From Protula sp. h YS-2021 (lineage: Eukaryota > Annelida > Polychaeta > Sabellida > Serpulidae), in the NCBI GenBank assembly GCA_949752745.1, contig OX457029.1, positions 8,843,511 through 8,907,510 of the forward strand: a stretch of DNA of 64,000 bases, in the 5' to 3' direction. Positions 1 through 11,880 of this stretch are shown here, piece after piece. Under the pieces are notes generated by a model that did not search any database, was not told the DNA's origin, and worked only from the letters and a program-made list of their open reading frames with translations. Each line of letters begins with the position of its first letter. Position 1 is the first letter of the stretch. The translations under genes were made by a program, and so were the position numbers.

Positions 1-1800
1 ATCCTGATGGCTGTATGGTCGATATTCTTGTGGTATTCTGTAGAAACTTTTTCCTAAGATGTCTGCTGCTGTTTGTGCTCGAGACTAATCGGAACTAATC
101 GCTATTCCATCAAAGGGGGGCCATTCCATTGGCAAAATGACACATAATGATAACAAAGTACAGTTCTTATATGCAAAACATACTTCGGTGAAACGACATT
201 TCGGTGGATTTTTTTTTGTGTGTGTGTGTGTGTTGGCGATCTGCAAGGTTTTGTAGATTTATCAAAGCGTGCAAGAAAATACCTAAGTTTTTGTTGCGTT
301 TCAATCAGAATTAGTCCTAACTGCTTAGCAATTGCCACTGTACTAAAGGTAAGTTTTTAGGTGGTTCGCATTTTTTTTTTTTTTTTTTTTGAAGACAGGC
401 TAAATTTTAGGGAATTAATGAGATTTCAAGGAGTTGGTCAGTTTTCCGTGCTACGAAGAATCCCGCAGAATTTGAGCCGTCGCAGGGTTTAAAGCCACCT
501 CCCCCCTCCCCCGGGTGTCGTTTCAGCGGTTGTTTTCTGCGGATTGCCTTCCCGGCCACGCGTATCCAGGGTCACAGAAAGGACGGGCCACAAGTGCGAG
601 TGGCGTGTTCACATATCTGGTGTTATTCTCTGTTCCATATAATGGAATAAAACTCCAGTACAGCAGATGTGGGTTATTTTAAGGGCATGCGTTCGTTCTG
701 AAGGTTGTTGAAGTAAATCCACTCCCACTGCCGCAATTCACGCCACCACATAATGACATTTGTTTCAGAAAGAACTAGTTTACTCGGTGGGACGTAGTAA
801 ATAAAAAGGTACTTATGAGCACGAGTACTGCTAGAGGGCACACGTCATGCCGGGTACTGATACCTTGTTCTGTTTCTGTGTTTTCTGTACTCGGCAGTAG
901 CCAGTAAAGCGACGCGGCAGCCTGCGACTTACCACGCGTGTAGAAACACAACCATGCATTTTATGCCTTGTCCAAATAGTACAATGGTAAACATTACAGT
1001 TTGGCAAAAGCGAGTACGGCAGAATGGCAAAGTAACCGTTTTCATACTTGTTTTCTTGAAGCTGTAACACAGTGTTAAACCCGGTCAGGCACGCGGCGGC
1101 GGTCGGGTGACTCGTATAAACGTCACCTCCGTTTCTGTGTGATGTTGTGTGAGGGACCACAGACCACCTAGAAACATGCGTTTAGGGTTTTTAGGAATGC
1201 CAAAGGATCTTGTAGAAGCAGCAGATGAGTCGTTCAGGAAATGCCTTATTGTCAATCAAGCTCCGAGAGATATTTCGTGTTTTTGTAGTTAGCTGTTAGG
1301 GCGTAACACGCGAAAACCACAGCACAAAAGTCTTTCACGGGATGAATATCTTAAGAATAATGAAACATTTTAAAATGCAAAATCTGAAGTATATTTGCTG
1401 GATTTCATAAAATACATGGCAACCTGTGATGCTATTTTTTACGTGAAATAATCGCGTCACAGTAGTTGAAACAGTAGTTGAAAACAAAATACCAACTTAA
1501 GGGGTTGAAAAAAAAAACCAAGGGGAATACATTTATAGGAGCAGGTTGCAGGTATATAGCACGGCGAGTATTTGGAGGGCGGTCAGTATTTCACAAACTT
1601 CCCAAACTTGGGCACATAATTCTTTTTTTTTTTTTTTTTAAACCATGAGCTTAAACTAAGCCCACGGTTTTTCATAATGTGCAGGATCGGTAGATGATAG
1701 TTTCAGGCCCTTCGTTTGTTGACCCCGCAGTTTTGTTTATAGGTGGTCTGTTGGTCTGGCAAACTAGGTCAAAAGCCTACCTGTGAGATCATTGTTACAG
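1..1800. other. Region upstream of first recognised PUF60 exon
   Basis: No coding exon could be assigned here. The PUF60 exon at 1801 needs one nucleotide from an upstream exon (phase 1) and has no ATG before its conserved KYAMEQ segment, so at least one 5' coding exon must lie in this stretch or left of the window. A strong consensus donor (AAG followed by GTAAGT) is at 349 and could end a non-coding or coding leader exon, but no start codon fits convincingly. Poly-T/poly-A runs and a short GT microsatellite near 218-232 are present. Confidence 0.4.
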
Positions 1801-4800
1801 GTGTGCCCGCGCCCCCGGCACCCCCCGCGCCACCCGCCCCTCCCACGCCGGTGCCTCAGCAGGAAGCCCTCGTGCCGCAGGGACAGCAGCTCGGCCCCGT
1901 TCTGGCCGGCCCGGGGGCGAAGAAAGAGGAGAAGCCGATCGTGCCACCGCGACTGTCCAATTACCAGCAAGACTGCCTGAACAGGAGTAAGAAATACGCC
2001 ATGGAACAGAGCATCAAGAGCGTCCTAGTCAAACAAACCATCGCACATCAACACCAGGTTGGCTTGCGGTTTCTTGCCGTGGCATTTTTCATCGAATGTA
2101 ATTTTGTACACTGGTTTTTCATGCAGTTTTTTTTTCCAATGCTATTGCTGTCTGTGTATGTTGTTATCAATTAAATAAGTCAAATTGGGCGTTGTTTGCA
2201 TTTTAAGTAGCAATATTTTAGAATACTAGTGCAGTTTGTGCAACAAGAAAAGTCACAAATGAAGATGGCTGTTCTAGTAGTTCCCGGGTTGTTTACGTTC
2301 TTAAGCGTCTATTTAAAATACCGAAATCACCTGTTTTTTCATGGAGGATTTAGAATTGAAAAGGCCTCGGAACGCGGACCATCTCAGCGAGCTACTGAGA
2401 GGGTTGTTACTAACCGAGGGAAAGCAAAACAAGCTAGTGCAGTGTCGAGTTCATCGACAGCACTGATGTGCTCTGCTGCTCGCTTGACAAAAACGAGTTG
2501 TGGTCACCAGTGCCTTGTCTTCACGATATAGTGTCTCTCTCTCTCCTCCTCCTCCTGCTCTCCTCGCCTCTCGTCCTCCTGTCCTGTCCTCTCCTGCTCC
2601 TGCTCCTCTTCTCCTTTCCTCCTCCTCTTCTCTCTCCTCTCCTCCTCCTCTCCTCTCCACCTCCTCCTCCTCTCCTCCTCCTCTCCTCTCCTCTCCTCTC
2701 CTCTCCTCCTCTCCTCCTGCTCCTCTCCTCTCTGCCACGAGTTTTTCTTTCCAGTTGGGAGCAAGTTCCTCTTTAAATGTTAATTTACTGTCTGTATCGC
2801 GGATGAGTCCGATTGTTTCAAAGTTGGGCTCGAAAGTGTGATGTGAAAGTTTGAATAAAGAGCCGTAGTTTTGATCATACCTTTGTTTCTTTTCACACAG
2901 CAAATGCAGAATTTTCAGAACACGGTACAGAGGCAACAGGCGCTAGCCCTTATGTGCAGGTTTGTGTTGATAGCAGCACACGTTTTGCAACGTCCTAAAA
3001 CATTTTAAACAGTAAAAGTCAAAAGTCATGAGGGCTTAATCATGAAAGTGAAAAATGAACAGATGAAATTTTTTTGAAGGCGAGAAAGTAGCGCACAAAA
3101 ATGTGATCTTTTAGATCTACGCAAAAAGTTATTTCATACATTAGATGAATGAATTTGAAAGAAAGAGTAACTGGGAGTCTAAAATGAAAAAAATATATTC
3201 AGTGCGTTGTGAAAAAATAAAGATGGGGTCAAAGATGAAGTAAGGGAATAATTAATATTATTGTTTACAGGATCTACGTGGGAAGCATCAATTTTGAGAT
3301 CAAGGAAGACACGATCAAGCAAGCTTTCCTGCCGTTCGGACCCATCAAGAGTGTGAACCTTTCCTGGGACCCGATCACCAATAAGCACAAGGGCTTTGCG
3401 TTTATCGAGTACGATGTGCCTGAAGCGGCCTACTTGGCACTGGAGCAGATGAACGGGGTCATGATTGGTGGAAGGAACATCAAGGTAGTAAGTTACTTTT
3501 CACTGGAGACCCTTACACAGCACGGGCACTCACTCACTGACGTCAGGTTTCCATGGAGATTATGAGGCGTATTGGGGTGCAATAGAACCACCCCCGTAAG
3601 CCGGCGTGGCAAACCGTGTTTGAAATTCAACCGAAATGCTTTCTCGGGAGATTTTGCAAGTGTTTTTCCTTTGTAATAAACAAACGAGGATTTCTCAAAC
3701 ATTGTACGAGGGCTAGGTTTTTATTTGAAAATAGCTCCGTGTGTGTTACTGTCAGAATAACCTTTATTGTGACGAAAGTATTTTCAAAAATAAGTATTCA
3801 TTTTTGTAGCCAAAGTATGATTGAGCAATCGCATGAGTATCTTATGTGAGTACTTTATGATTGTGCCAAAAAAAGCGCATTTTAAAATTTGAGGGTATGG
3901 GAACTTTGAAAGTCATAAGAATATGCTCTGTACAGTTTTGTTGAGTTTTGTTTGTTTCATAATTTCACACATACAGAAGCAGAATCAAGCGTTTCAAAAT
4001 TAAAAAAATAAATAAATAAATAGGTAAATTAATACGTTAAAGAGCAAACCGAGGAGAAAGCATTTTTAAAAAATAAAAACATTTTTATCATAAGAAATTC
4101 CAAAATGAAATTCAGAAAAACATTTAGAAAAAAAAAAGAAAATTGTCACGTGAGTTTTATTCGTGTGCCTGTGCTACTTTGTGATTTTAACAACAAAAAT
4201 ATCTTCGTGGTTGGTGCATAGATTCATAAATGTATTGACACAATGCATTAATGTCTGTCCCATTTCTCTATTTATATATTCAATAGGTGTCATTTTAAGA
4301 GCGTGACAGGGGTGCTTCGTAAGTATCGTTTTCTGAAGCAAGACTTTGAAATGCGTGTTGAGATAGCAAATGCTTAAAAAAAAAAAACAAGGGATGGAGG
4401 AAGGTGGTAGCGTCTGGTGTGGACACACTGCAGGGTGAATGAAACTTGCAGCGGTCGCAATTTTTTTCCTCCACAATGATGTTATTTTTATATTTTATTA
4501 GTGGAGTATTGGTTTCGCTAACAAATGAAAGTAAATTAGGCGATATATTTTCAGCATAGTTCAGGAGAATTTTCAAGTTGGAAATAAAATTTTGATTATA
4601 TTCAAACAACCCCAGTGCATTTCCCCAGTGGCTTACAATGTTTTGCTCAAGCAATAGATGTCAGAGTACTTGTTTGCGTTTTGGTATAATTTAAGAACAC
4701 AGAAGTAAAAAAACAGTAGGGGCATGATGCTTTTATGAATGCTTCATAATGTTCTTTTCTATTTCAGGGCGGCGTTGTCTTTTCTCTCTTGTATTCTCAT

Positions 4801-7800
4801 TTCAGGTTTTAGTCATGCGTTGTATCCCATGTTCTAAGCTGAAGAAAGTTCTTGGTCAACTCTTAGAAAAAAAGGCTAAAAAGTTTGCTAACTGTAAACT
4901 TGTCTGTTTAACTTATACGGAATGATTTGTGTAATGGCTAGTTACTTTTAAACTAGGCATTTTTTTTTTACTGAAAAAAGTTAATTGATGACTTGTCGAC
5001 GAATTTGCTAATTTTAAGCATTTAATTTTTTTTGTATTTATATTTAAGGTTTAATTTTCATTCGGGGAGTCATGCTTGGTTTGGTTTTAGTGGCGGGGAG
5101 TGGATATGGTGGGGGAGACGGAGGGGGTGGTGAAAGTAATAGAGATTCAGTAAGACTATTTTTTGGCTGTGTTTAGATCAAACGTTTTGGCAGTAGTTTT
5201 GATATAAAACTTCCAACAGACGCCGTTTACGTCACGCAAGATGTTTGCTCGTGAAACAGGAAACAGCCACATGTGTTTTAGTTGTAAAATTTTGGGGGAT
5301 GGAATCCTGGTGTCAAAAATACCCTGAAAAAAAAAAAATCAGTGGATGGGGGTAGGGGGTTAAATGTGAATGTAAGATACTGGTGTTTCAGCTCTGTTCT
5401 GTCGGTGTGTTTTAGGTCGGTCGGCCGAGTAACATGCCACAGGCCCAGCCCATCATTGAGCGCCTGGCTGAAGAAGCCAAGACGTTTAACCGCATCTATG
5501 TGGCCTCCATCCACCAAGATCTCACCGAGTCAGACATCAAGAGGTCAGTCAGACCAATCTAACACTTTTAAAATAGCCGTTTTGACAAAATAAAATTTAA
5601 CGTATTCTGCAAAGATGGTATTGATTGAATGGGTTGTCCATAAATATAATGAAAGAAAAAAGGGAGGGGGGAGGGAAGGAAGTGTTAAGCTTGAAATATC
5701 ACACTTGGATATATTTTAAGAAGTTATTTAAAGAACCATATGATATTGGAGTCTTTACTGGGCGCTGTGCGGTCCCGAAGGATTAGTTTGTAGGCGGGTG
5801 GGTTACTGGGAACTAGTGAAAGTGGGTTTGAAGCACGCCGCTGGTTTGCTTTGAGTTGATGTTTCAGACGTCTTTGTGATTTCAGTGTGTTCGAAGCATT
5901 TGGAACGATAACGGCGATTAGTCTAGCCATGGATCCTACAAAACCAGGAAAACACAAGTAAATTTAACAACTCTTTTACGTAGAAAAAAAAACGTTCAGT
6001 TTTATTAAAAAATGACGAGAGTTAAAACTGGGAAATATCTGTACCAGCTTAGAAATTGCGGCAGACCGTTTCTGCCAAGTTCATAAATCTAAAATTTCTC
6101 CAAAAGTTAAAAATGTGAACTCTGGAAATTTTTGATAAAATATTCACGGATGATGCACTGATGCATTATATTTAGTGATTCATATATTTATGTTTGACAG
6201 AGGGTATTGTTTTATCGACTACTCTACCGCACAAGCCGTCTTAGACGCCGTGTCGTCCATGAATCTGTTTGATTTAGGCGGGCAGTATCTTCGTGTAGGC
6301 AAGGTAAATCTTCTCTCTTTCATTTTGTACATGAACTAGAGAGTTTCGTGTTCTGAGTTCTGTGTTTTCTCTCGCCATGTAACAATACGCGTAATTAATG
6401 CGTTAAATAGTTATAAAATTTTGATCCAAAGTTTCTTAGGTGCTTCTCCACCTGGACAAGTGACAAAAAAAAAAAAAAAATGCCGAAATGGTGGAATTTT
6501 AAAAATTTTGTAAAATTGTGTAAATGTCGGTAAAAACGTGAATCGTCAGAACCCAACCTCCTTGGACATGCTTGTTTTTTTTTCAGTTAAGTTGGTTTAT
6601 AGTGGGTGGTTGCCACCTTTTTTTTGGGTGTAACGGTACGCGTAAGTAATGCATAAATAATGCGTTAAATTGTGTGGATAATCGTAAAAAAAAGTGGAGC
6701 ATGTTTTCTTTGTGTAGCACAGTGATATCATGATTTGGATACACTGGTTTGCTTCTCTTGTTTTCAGTGCTGTACGCCACCTAATGCTGCAGCTGCACCC
6801 ACAGCCATGAGTTCAATGCCGACAGCTGCAGCTGTCGCCGCTGCGGCTGTCACAGCCAAAATCACTGCCATGGACGCTGTTAGCCAAGTCAACCCCGGTT
6901 CACGGGGGAGTTCACCGGGCCACACTCCGGCTGTCCCACCGCTTGGCGGGCCGGGCTTGGTTGTGCCCAAACTGGGAGGGGCTCCAGAGCCGGTAACACA
7001 AGGAGGTTGGTGCACATTTTGTGGAGTCGGCGGTGGTGTGTAGAGACAGTCGATTGTTCTAGTTTTAAGTTGTTAGAACTTTGAGAATTTTTAGAACTTT
7101 TAGGAATATGTGAAACGTAGATATTAATACCATAAATGATTGACAGGTGTTACATAAGTGTTACATAAGTGTTACATAAGCGGCCAAATGAGAAACGCGT
7201 TGTTTCAGAACTGTAGTTGGAGAGTTATCTTTTTAACACTATTCGATGTACCAATAAGAACCGCTTGAGGGAGCGGGCTGTGGGTTATTTTGGAATCTCA
7301 ACACGTTTACAATTTGCCACAGGTTTTGGCGGCATAGCCCCGGGGTTGCCACCGGCTGGAGTGATCACACCGACGGCTGTGGGATCGCCTGTGTTAGCCA
7401 GCCCCTCTCAGATACCAGTCGTCATCCCGCCGCCCACTGTCGGTAAGTTCCGTGTGCTTCTAGTTCCTTGTGTGATGCGCGTATCTGCACAATTTTCAGT
7501 ATGTTTTATGTTCTACCAATAAAACTCTGCAGTGAAAAAATTGAACTAAACGTATTCACATTCAATGTCATTGATATCTTTTTGATAAATTAAAAAAAAA
7601 AAAAAACTAGACAGTTCAGTTTCTCAATAGATTGAATCATCTAAGAACTGTTCCAGAAGGTGCATCATGACAGAAGAATTCGTGAGCTGGGGCATTGTCC
7701 ATGGACAGTCTTGTACTCTTATATTTGCAGCGCACTCCATACCAGGCACTGCGCCGATGGGCAACCAGGGGGCGGCGCCAGCGGCGACCAATCAGAAGAC

Positions 7801-8862
7801 GGGCGCGCCCGAGCTGACGGAGACCCAGAAGGCGCTGGTGGAGGACGATGCCACGCAGTCACTGGAGCAGCAGGAGAGCATGAACATCAAAGGCAGTAAC
7901 CAGCGTCACATGATCATGCAGAAACTCATGCGCAAGCAGTCCGAGGTGAGAGGCCACCCCCCTCCCCCCTCCACCCCCGCCCGCTCCCAAGTGTTCAGCT
8001 CAGAGTGGGGATTGGTCATGTCCGCCATTTCAGTTGATGCCTTTAGGTTCGCAGATTTCTGTTTTTGAAGACTTCGCACTTGTGTCAGACACAATTCAGA
8101 CACACAACTGAACAATGTGGAAGGATTTGACTCCCCTCCCCCCCCCCGTTCCGCTTTCCACCCCCCTCCCCCCCCTCCCCCCTTCCTTGCCACCACTGCC
8201 ATTAACACCGTGCCTTGCTTTTCAGAGCCGCGTCATGGTTCTGCTGAACATGGTGGGGCCCGAGGAGCTGGATGAGGAACTGGAGACGGAGGTGACGGAG
8301 GAGTGCGGCAAGTACGGCAAGGTGGCGCGCGTCATCATCTACCAGGAGAAGCAGGGCGAGGAGGACGATGCTGACGTCATCGTCAAGATCTTCGTCGAGT
8401 TCGGATCCGAAGCAGGTGCACTGGAAACCGCTGTGTTTGAAGTACAGAACTTAGTCTTGGCAGAATTCGAATCTTAAGTATTGCTTGCCTAACGTGCAAG
8501 CAATTTTTCATCCAGATCATATAATGCAAAAACAGTGCAGTTTTACGGAGTGTCTTAGTTACTTGAAAAATTAATGCACAGCTATGACGTGTGTCCTGTG
8601 ACGTCCGCTTGCAGTAGAACAAAAAAAAAAAAAAACAGCAATGAATTTATAAGGGTTGAAAATTGGGGCTTTATAATCAGCTAAAATGTTGCACGGTTCC
8701 TTAATGCAGATGGAGCACAGGTGTTTTATTTTTTCTTCCCGTACTGTTTCAGAGATGCAGCAAGCGTGCAAAGCGCTACACGGGCGCTACTTCGGCGGTC
8801 GCGTCGTCACGGCAACCAAGTACGATCAAGATATGTACGAGGCGAACGATCTGTCGGGCTGA
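1801..8862 (+). CDS. PUF60: Poly(U)-binding splicing factor PUF60 (5' end missing)
   Basis: Nuclear RNA-binding splicing factor that binds pyrimidine tracts and aids 3' splice-site recognition with U2AF. Eleven exons join in phase with GT-AG borders: 1801-2057, 2901-2959, 3271-3484, 5416-5543, 5886-5957, 6201-6303, 6768-7005, 7323-7442, 7731-7945, 8226-8415, 8753-8862 (stop TGA). The 568 readable residues show a Pro/Ala-rich start, the family signature [23 protein letters not shown]1 (RNP2 IYVGSI near residue 107, RNP1 KGFAFIEY near 146), RRM2 (IYVASI near 204), an Ala-rich linker ([19 protein letters not shown]) and a C-terminal UHM-type RRM with [17 protein letters not shown] and GRYFGGR. 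The UHM R-X-F motif is RYF here; I recall RWF in human. Length and order match the family. The initiator exon was not found. Identity is very secure; exon borders are inferred from phase and homology. Confidence 0.95.
2532..2735 (+). repeat. CT/CTCC polypyrimidine microsatellite in PUF60 intron
   Basis: About 200 nt of almost pure C and T on the sense strand (CTCCTCCT and CTCTCCTC motifs), about 165 nt upstream of the acceptor at 2900. It creates long Ser/Leu/Pro or Glu/Arg open frames on both strands that are not genes. Confidence 0.9.
6410..6575. repeat. Dispersed repeat copy 1 (partner at 41277-41450)
   Basis: This part of PUF60 intron 6 shares a long, about 80-90% similar stretch with attractin intron 20 at 41277-41450. 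Both contain TTTCTTAGGTGCTTCTCCAC, a poly-A run, ATGCCGAAATGGTGGAATTT and ACGTGAATCGTCA. It belongs to an interspersed family with no coding capacity that I can see. Confidence 0.75.
7678..7714. repeat. 37-nt dispersed segment next to PUF60 exon 9 acceptor
   Basis: It begins ATTCGTGAGCTGGGGCATTG and contains the palindrome TTGTCCATGGACA. It recurs at 57923-57959 with two mismatches in 37 nt. Here it lies 17 nt upstream of the exon 9 start at 7731. Confidence 0.7.
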
Positions 8863-9740
8863 CACATTCGGCTGCCCCCAACCCCCACCCCTCCACCCCA
8901 ATCCCCCCTCAGCTCAGTCGCATTAAGCCACAGACAACGGTCAAGGTTCTGTAAAGCGTTCGCACTCCACAAAGTTGCCGGCGCGCGGAATAGACTTGTC
9001 CAGTTGGTCACACAGCAAAAGTAACATGAATTTAAACGCGGTGAGGAACGATCCAGACTGGCCACGCGTTCATCCAGAACGGCGAACTGTTCATTCATGT
9101 TGTGACTTATGCTGAATTAATGAACCACCGTTGCTATGGCAGTACAGTTACTAATCTGTGGTCCGAATGAGTGACATTTTGTCTGACATTCACGTGTTGT
9201 GTTACTCAGGCTCAGTGTTTACGTTTTGCTGTACAACAAAATGCCGCTAGATTGTCAATTTGTGCAGACAAATGTGTAAAACCTTCACTTGTACATACAC
9301 ATCGTCATATGGTGCGTTTTCAGAACAATAATGAAATGTCTTCGATTCATTCGTGATGTAAATAGTGTCATAATTGTCATTCCGTATTTAAGCATTTTTG
9401 CCGTTCACACTTTGCTTGATATTATTGTCATAAAATGTGATCTGGTTCGATTTTTTTGTCAAGTCTGTTAAGTACTCAGTGCTAATTTTTTGAAACATTG
9501 ATAAAAATTAGGGAAAGTGATTACGTCATTATTACCTAAACAGCTGGGGTAACAAGCAGCGGCAAATTAAAAAGAAAGAAAGAAAAGAAAATACTTCGTT
9601 TGGAGAAGTAAATTTACTTTCTGGGGCAGGGGTGTCGCTAACACAAGTCCTTTATGTCGGATTTGGTAAATTTGAGCAAGATTTGGAAGGTCAAAGTGCA
9701 GTAGTTGGAGCTGCTGCTATAGTTTTGTATGAAAATAAAA
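8863..9740 (+). other. Presumed PUF60 3' UTR
   Basis: The sequence after the PUF60 stop has no ORF support. The first good plus-strand AATAAA is at 9734-9739, so the 3' UTR may be about 0.9 kb. The true cleavage site is not visible from sequence alone. Confidence 0.4.
9734..9739 (+). terminator. Candidate polyadenylation signal for PUF60
   Basis: AATAAA on the sense strand about 870 nt after the stop codon. It is the first canonical hexamer I could find, and there is no independent support. Confidence 0.35.
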
Positions 9741-10479
9741 AGAATGAAACTTCCTGCGTTTCTTTATTCGTGACTCGATTGAAGGGTTTTATATTTTTGT
9801 ACACCATAAAAAAAACCGACAGTAAATAGAAGGCATAAGTTACGAGAATATGTTGCTCAACATTTGGAAATAGCAGATGGTTTCGCAGTTGAACCAGTCT
9901 TGAAAGTCCACCTGAATTTATCACCTTTGCAAACTGGTTATGATTCAATACAAGATCTCAAATTCACTCAAGTTTTCTGTATATTAACCATATTTTATTT
10001 AACTGTTCACTGAACATGTTAATTTCGCACCGCTTATTTTGTGCCCAACAAAATCCACATTGGATTTGGCTGCAAGAGCTGGTTTCCAATTACAGGGCTA
10101 CGTTTACAGGCCTCCCGGCGGACCTATAAAAGGTACAGGGCAAGTGCCGCTGGCGGACAAGTGCCAAAATTAAAGAGGTTACTTCCCCATCAATTTAAGT
10201 TCTTTTGAATGACCTTTTGCAAACATAACGGGCCATTGGAGTTCCTTTTAGTCATGATCACAGATTCGTTGTATTGGTAATCACAGATCATTGTATGGCT
10301 GATTATAGTTTGTGAGTCGTGTGAATCTTGACCCTCCATTTGAATTGCAATTAAGATTCCTGTGGTGGATTAGCTTCCTTAACAAGGTGTAATTAAGATT
10401 TCACTGATGGATTAACCCCCATAACAAGTGCAATCGGGCCAACAATACAGTGCGTGTGATGTTTTGTTGTCCAAAGGAG

Positions 10480-11240
10480 ATGTATGGGCTCCATGGTCGT
10501 TGGAATTTTCCGGAGTAGATTTAAAAATGGATATAAATACGTGGGCCAAAATGAAATAATATACAAAAAGTCTGATCATGGAATACATAACTTCTCAACG
10601 AGGTCGTTAGAAAATACTGCTGCAGGGATATGTGTCAAAGGTAAGAATGTTATGTGCGTGAGAAAAGGCGTCGAGGGCAATGTCGTGCAAAACTGAAAAG
10701 TTCACGGAGAAGAATTCATGAAGTCCCTCTACCATACCCATGCTCCTGAAGCAGGGCGGGGTTAAATGATGAAAACACAGCAGGGTATTATAAACGGCGT
10801 GCCCTTGATACCCAAGAGATGCCGCAACAAAATTGTTTGAAATGCTGTTGAAACACTGACCGAAGTGGCTGCCGTGCAACTTCCGCCGGTTCGCCATGTC
10901 TGCCGATACATAAGAAGGTACCGCCAACGGGCTGACCAGCCTCAGCGCTTCCACAAGATCGCTCCGATTTTGAAATACCAGAATATTACATTCGATTAGC
11001 GAGTGGGGAGAACTTTCCACAAGTCACAGGGTGCTTCTGTCATCTTCCGCAAAACATGTACGGCAAAGTGTAGTCGGAGGGACTCCATAACCGGAACCAC
11101 AGTGATGATGCGTTTGCGTCGTTTGCCCGAATGATATCAGATCTAGCATTCGTTCCCACTGACGAGCTAGTCACCGCCTTTGAGGTCCTCCAGGAATAGG
11201 CTCCGGACGCTTTTCTAACCTCGGACAAGCTAAAAAAAAC
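10480..11240 (+). pseudogene. Decayed MULE-type transposase remnant
   Basis: Translating the plus strand with internal stops ignored gives, near 11040-11200, CHLPQNMYGKV, then a GL motif, then ARMISDLAFVPTDELVTAFE. This resembles the C-terminal half of Mutator-like transposases, where a C-x-H-L-x-Q-N block precedes A-L-A-F-V-P and a downstream A-F-E/D helix. An Arg-rich, Pro-containing stretch before it (about 10900-10960) fits the usual spacer. The short ORF at 10484-10696 has an NGYKY motif that could be a FLYWCH-like N-terminal finger, but this is weak. Stops are present in the conserved part, so it is not functional. No terminal inverted repeats were found. Confidence 0.55.
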
Positions 11241-11439
11241 TATATTTCTACATCTGCAACAACCTACAAAAACATATATTTTGACCCGAGAGCCTATACA
11301 AACAACCTATATTTTATGAACCTCCCCGCCGGGAGGCCTGCGGTTACCTTGCTATGAAATTGTGTGAATACGGTGGCAGAGGAAGATGCACGTGTTGCAG
11401 ATAACCAAACTGCGCTAGATAGCCGAATGACCCCACTTA

Positions 11440-11880
11440 CAGAAACCACAAAAAATATTTGTGTTACGTTATGACCGAGAAGGTCAGAGGCATCCAGTAA
11501 CCCTTCCTTGTCGTCGTTTTGGCCCAAAGGGCTGGAAAACCAACCCAAAATCGCTCTATTTCTAAAGGTTTTGGAGATAGTGGTCAACTTTGACGGTTTT
11601 TGAAAGTGACCGAGTAGGTCAAGGTCACTGAAGGACCTGTTGTGTAACGTTGTTAAGGCACAAAGGGTCGTAAATGAGCTCAAAATCAGACTCGAACCGT
11701 TTTCGAGATAACGGTCAGCTTTGGTTTTTGAGCGTGACCGAGGTCAAGGTCACCGTGATACCTCTTATGTAACGCTGGTCAGGTCCAAACATTCAACAAT
11801 AAGCTCAAAATCGCTTGACCTCTGTTTTCGAGACAAGTCGTTCTATCATTAATGGTACACGAGGTCACATGACCTTTGAC
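11440..11880. repeat. Diverged tandem repeat of about 125 bp
   Basis: Roughly three units share GTAACG, GAGCTCAAAATC, TTTTCGAGATA and GTGACCGAGGTCAAGGTCAC. Units are well diverged, suggesting age. Confidence 0.6.

Noticed and set aside
1743..1800. In-frame extension upstream of the first PUF60 exon as the protein start
   Set aside because: The first codon is GTG, the sequence is unlike PUF60, and a good acceptor at 1800 marks the exon border.
2451..2936. Glu/Arg-rich minus-strand ORF
   Set aside because: It is the antisense of the intronic pyrimidine tract and has no family features.
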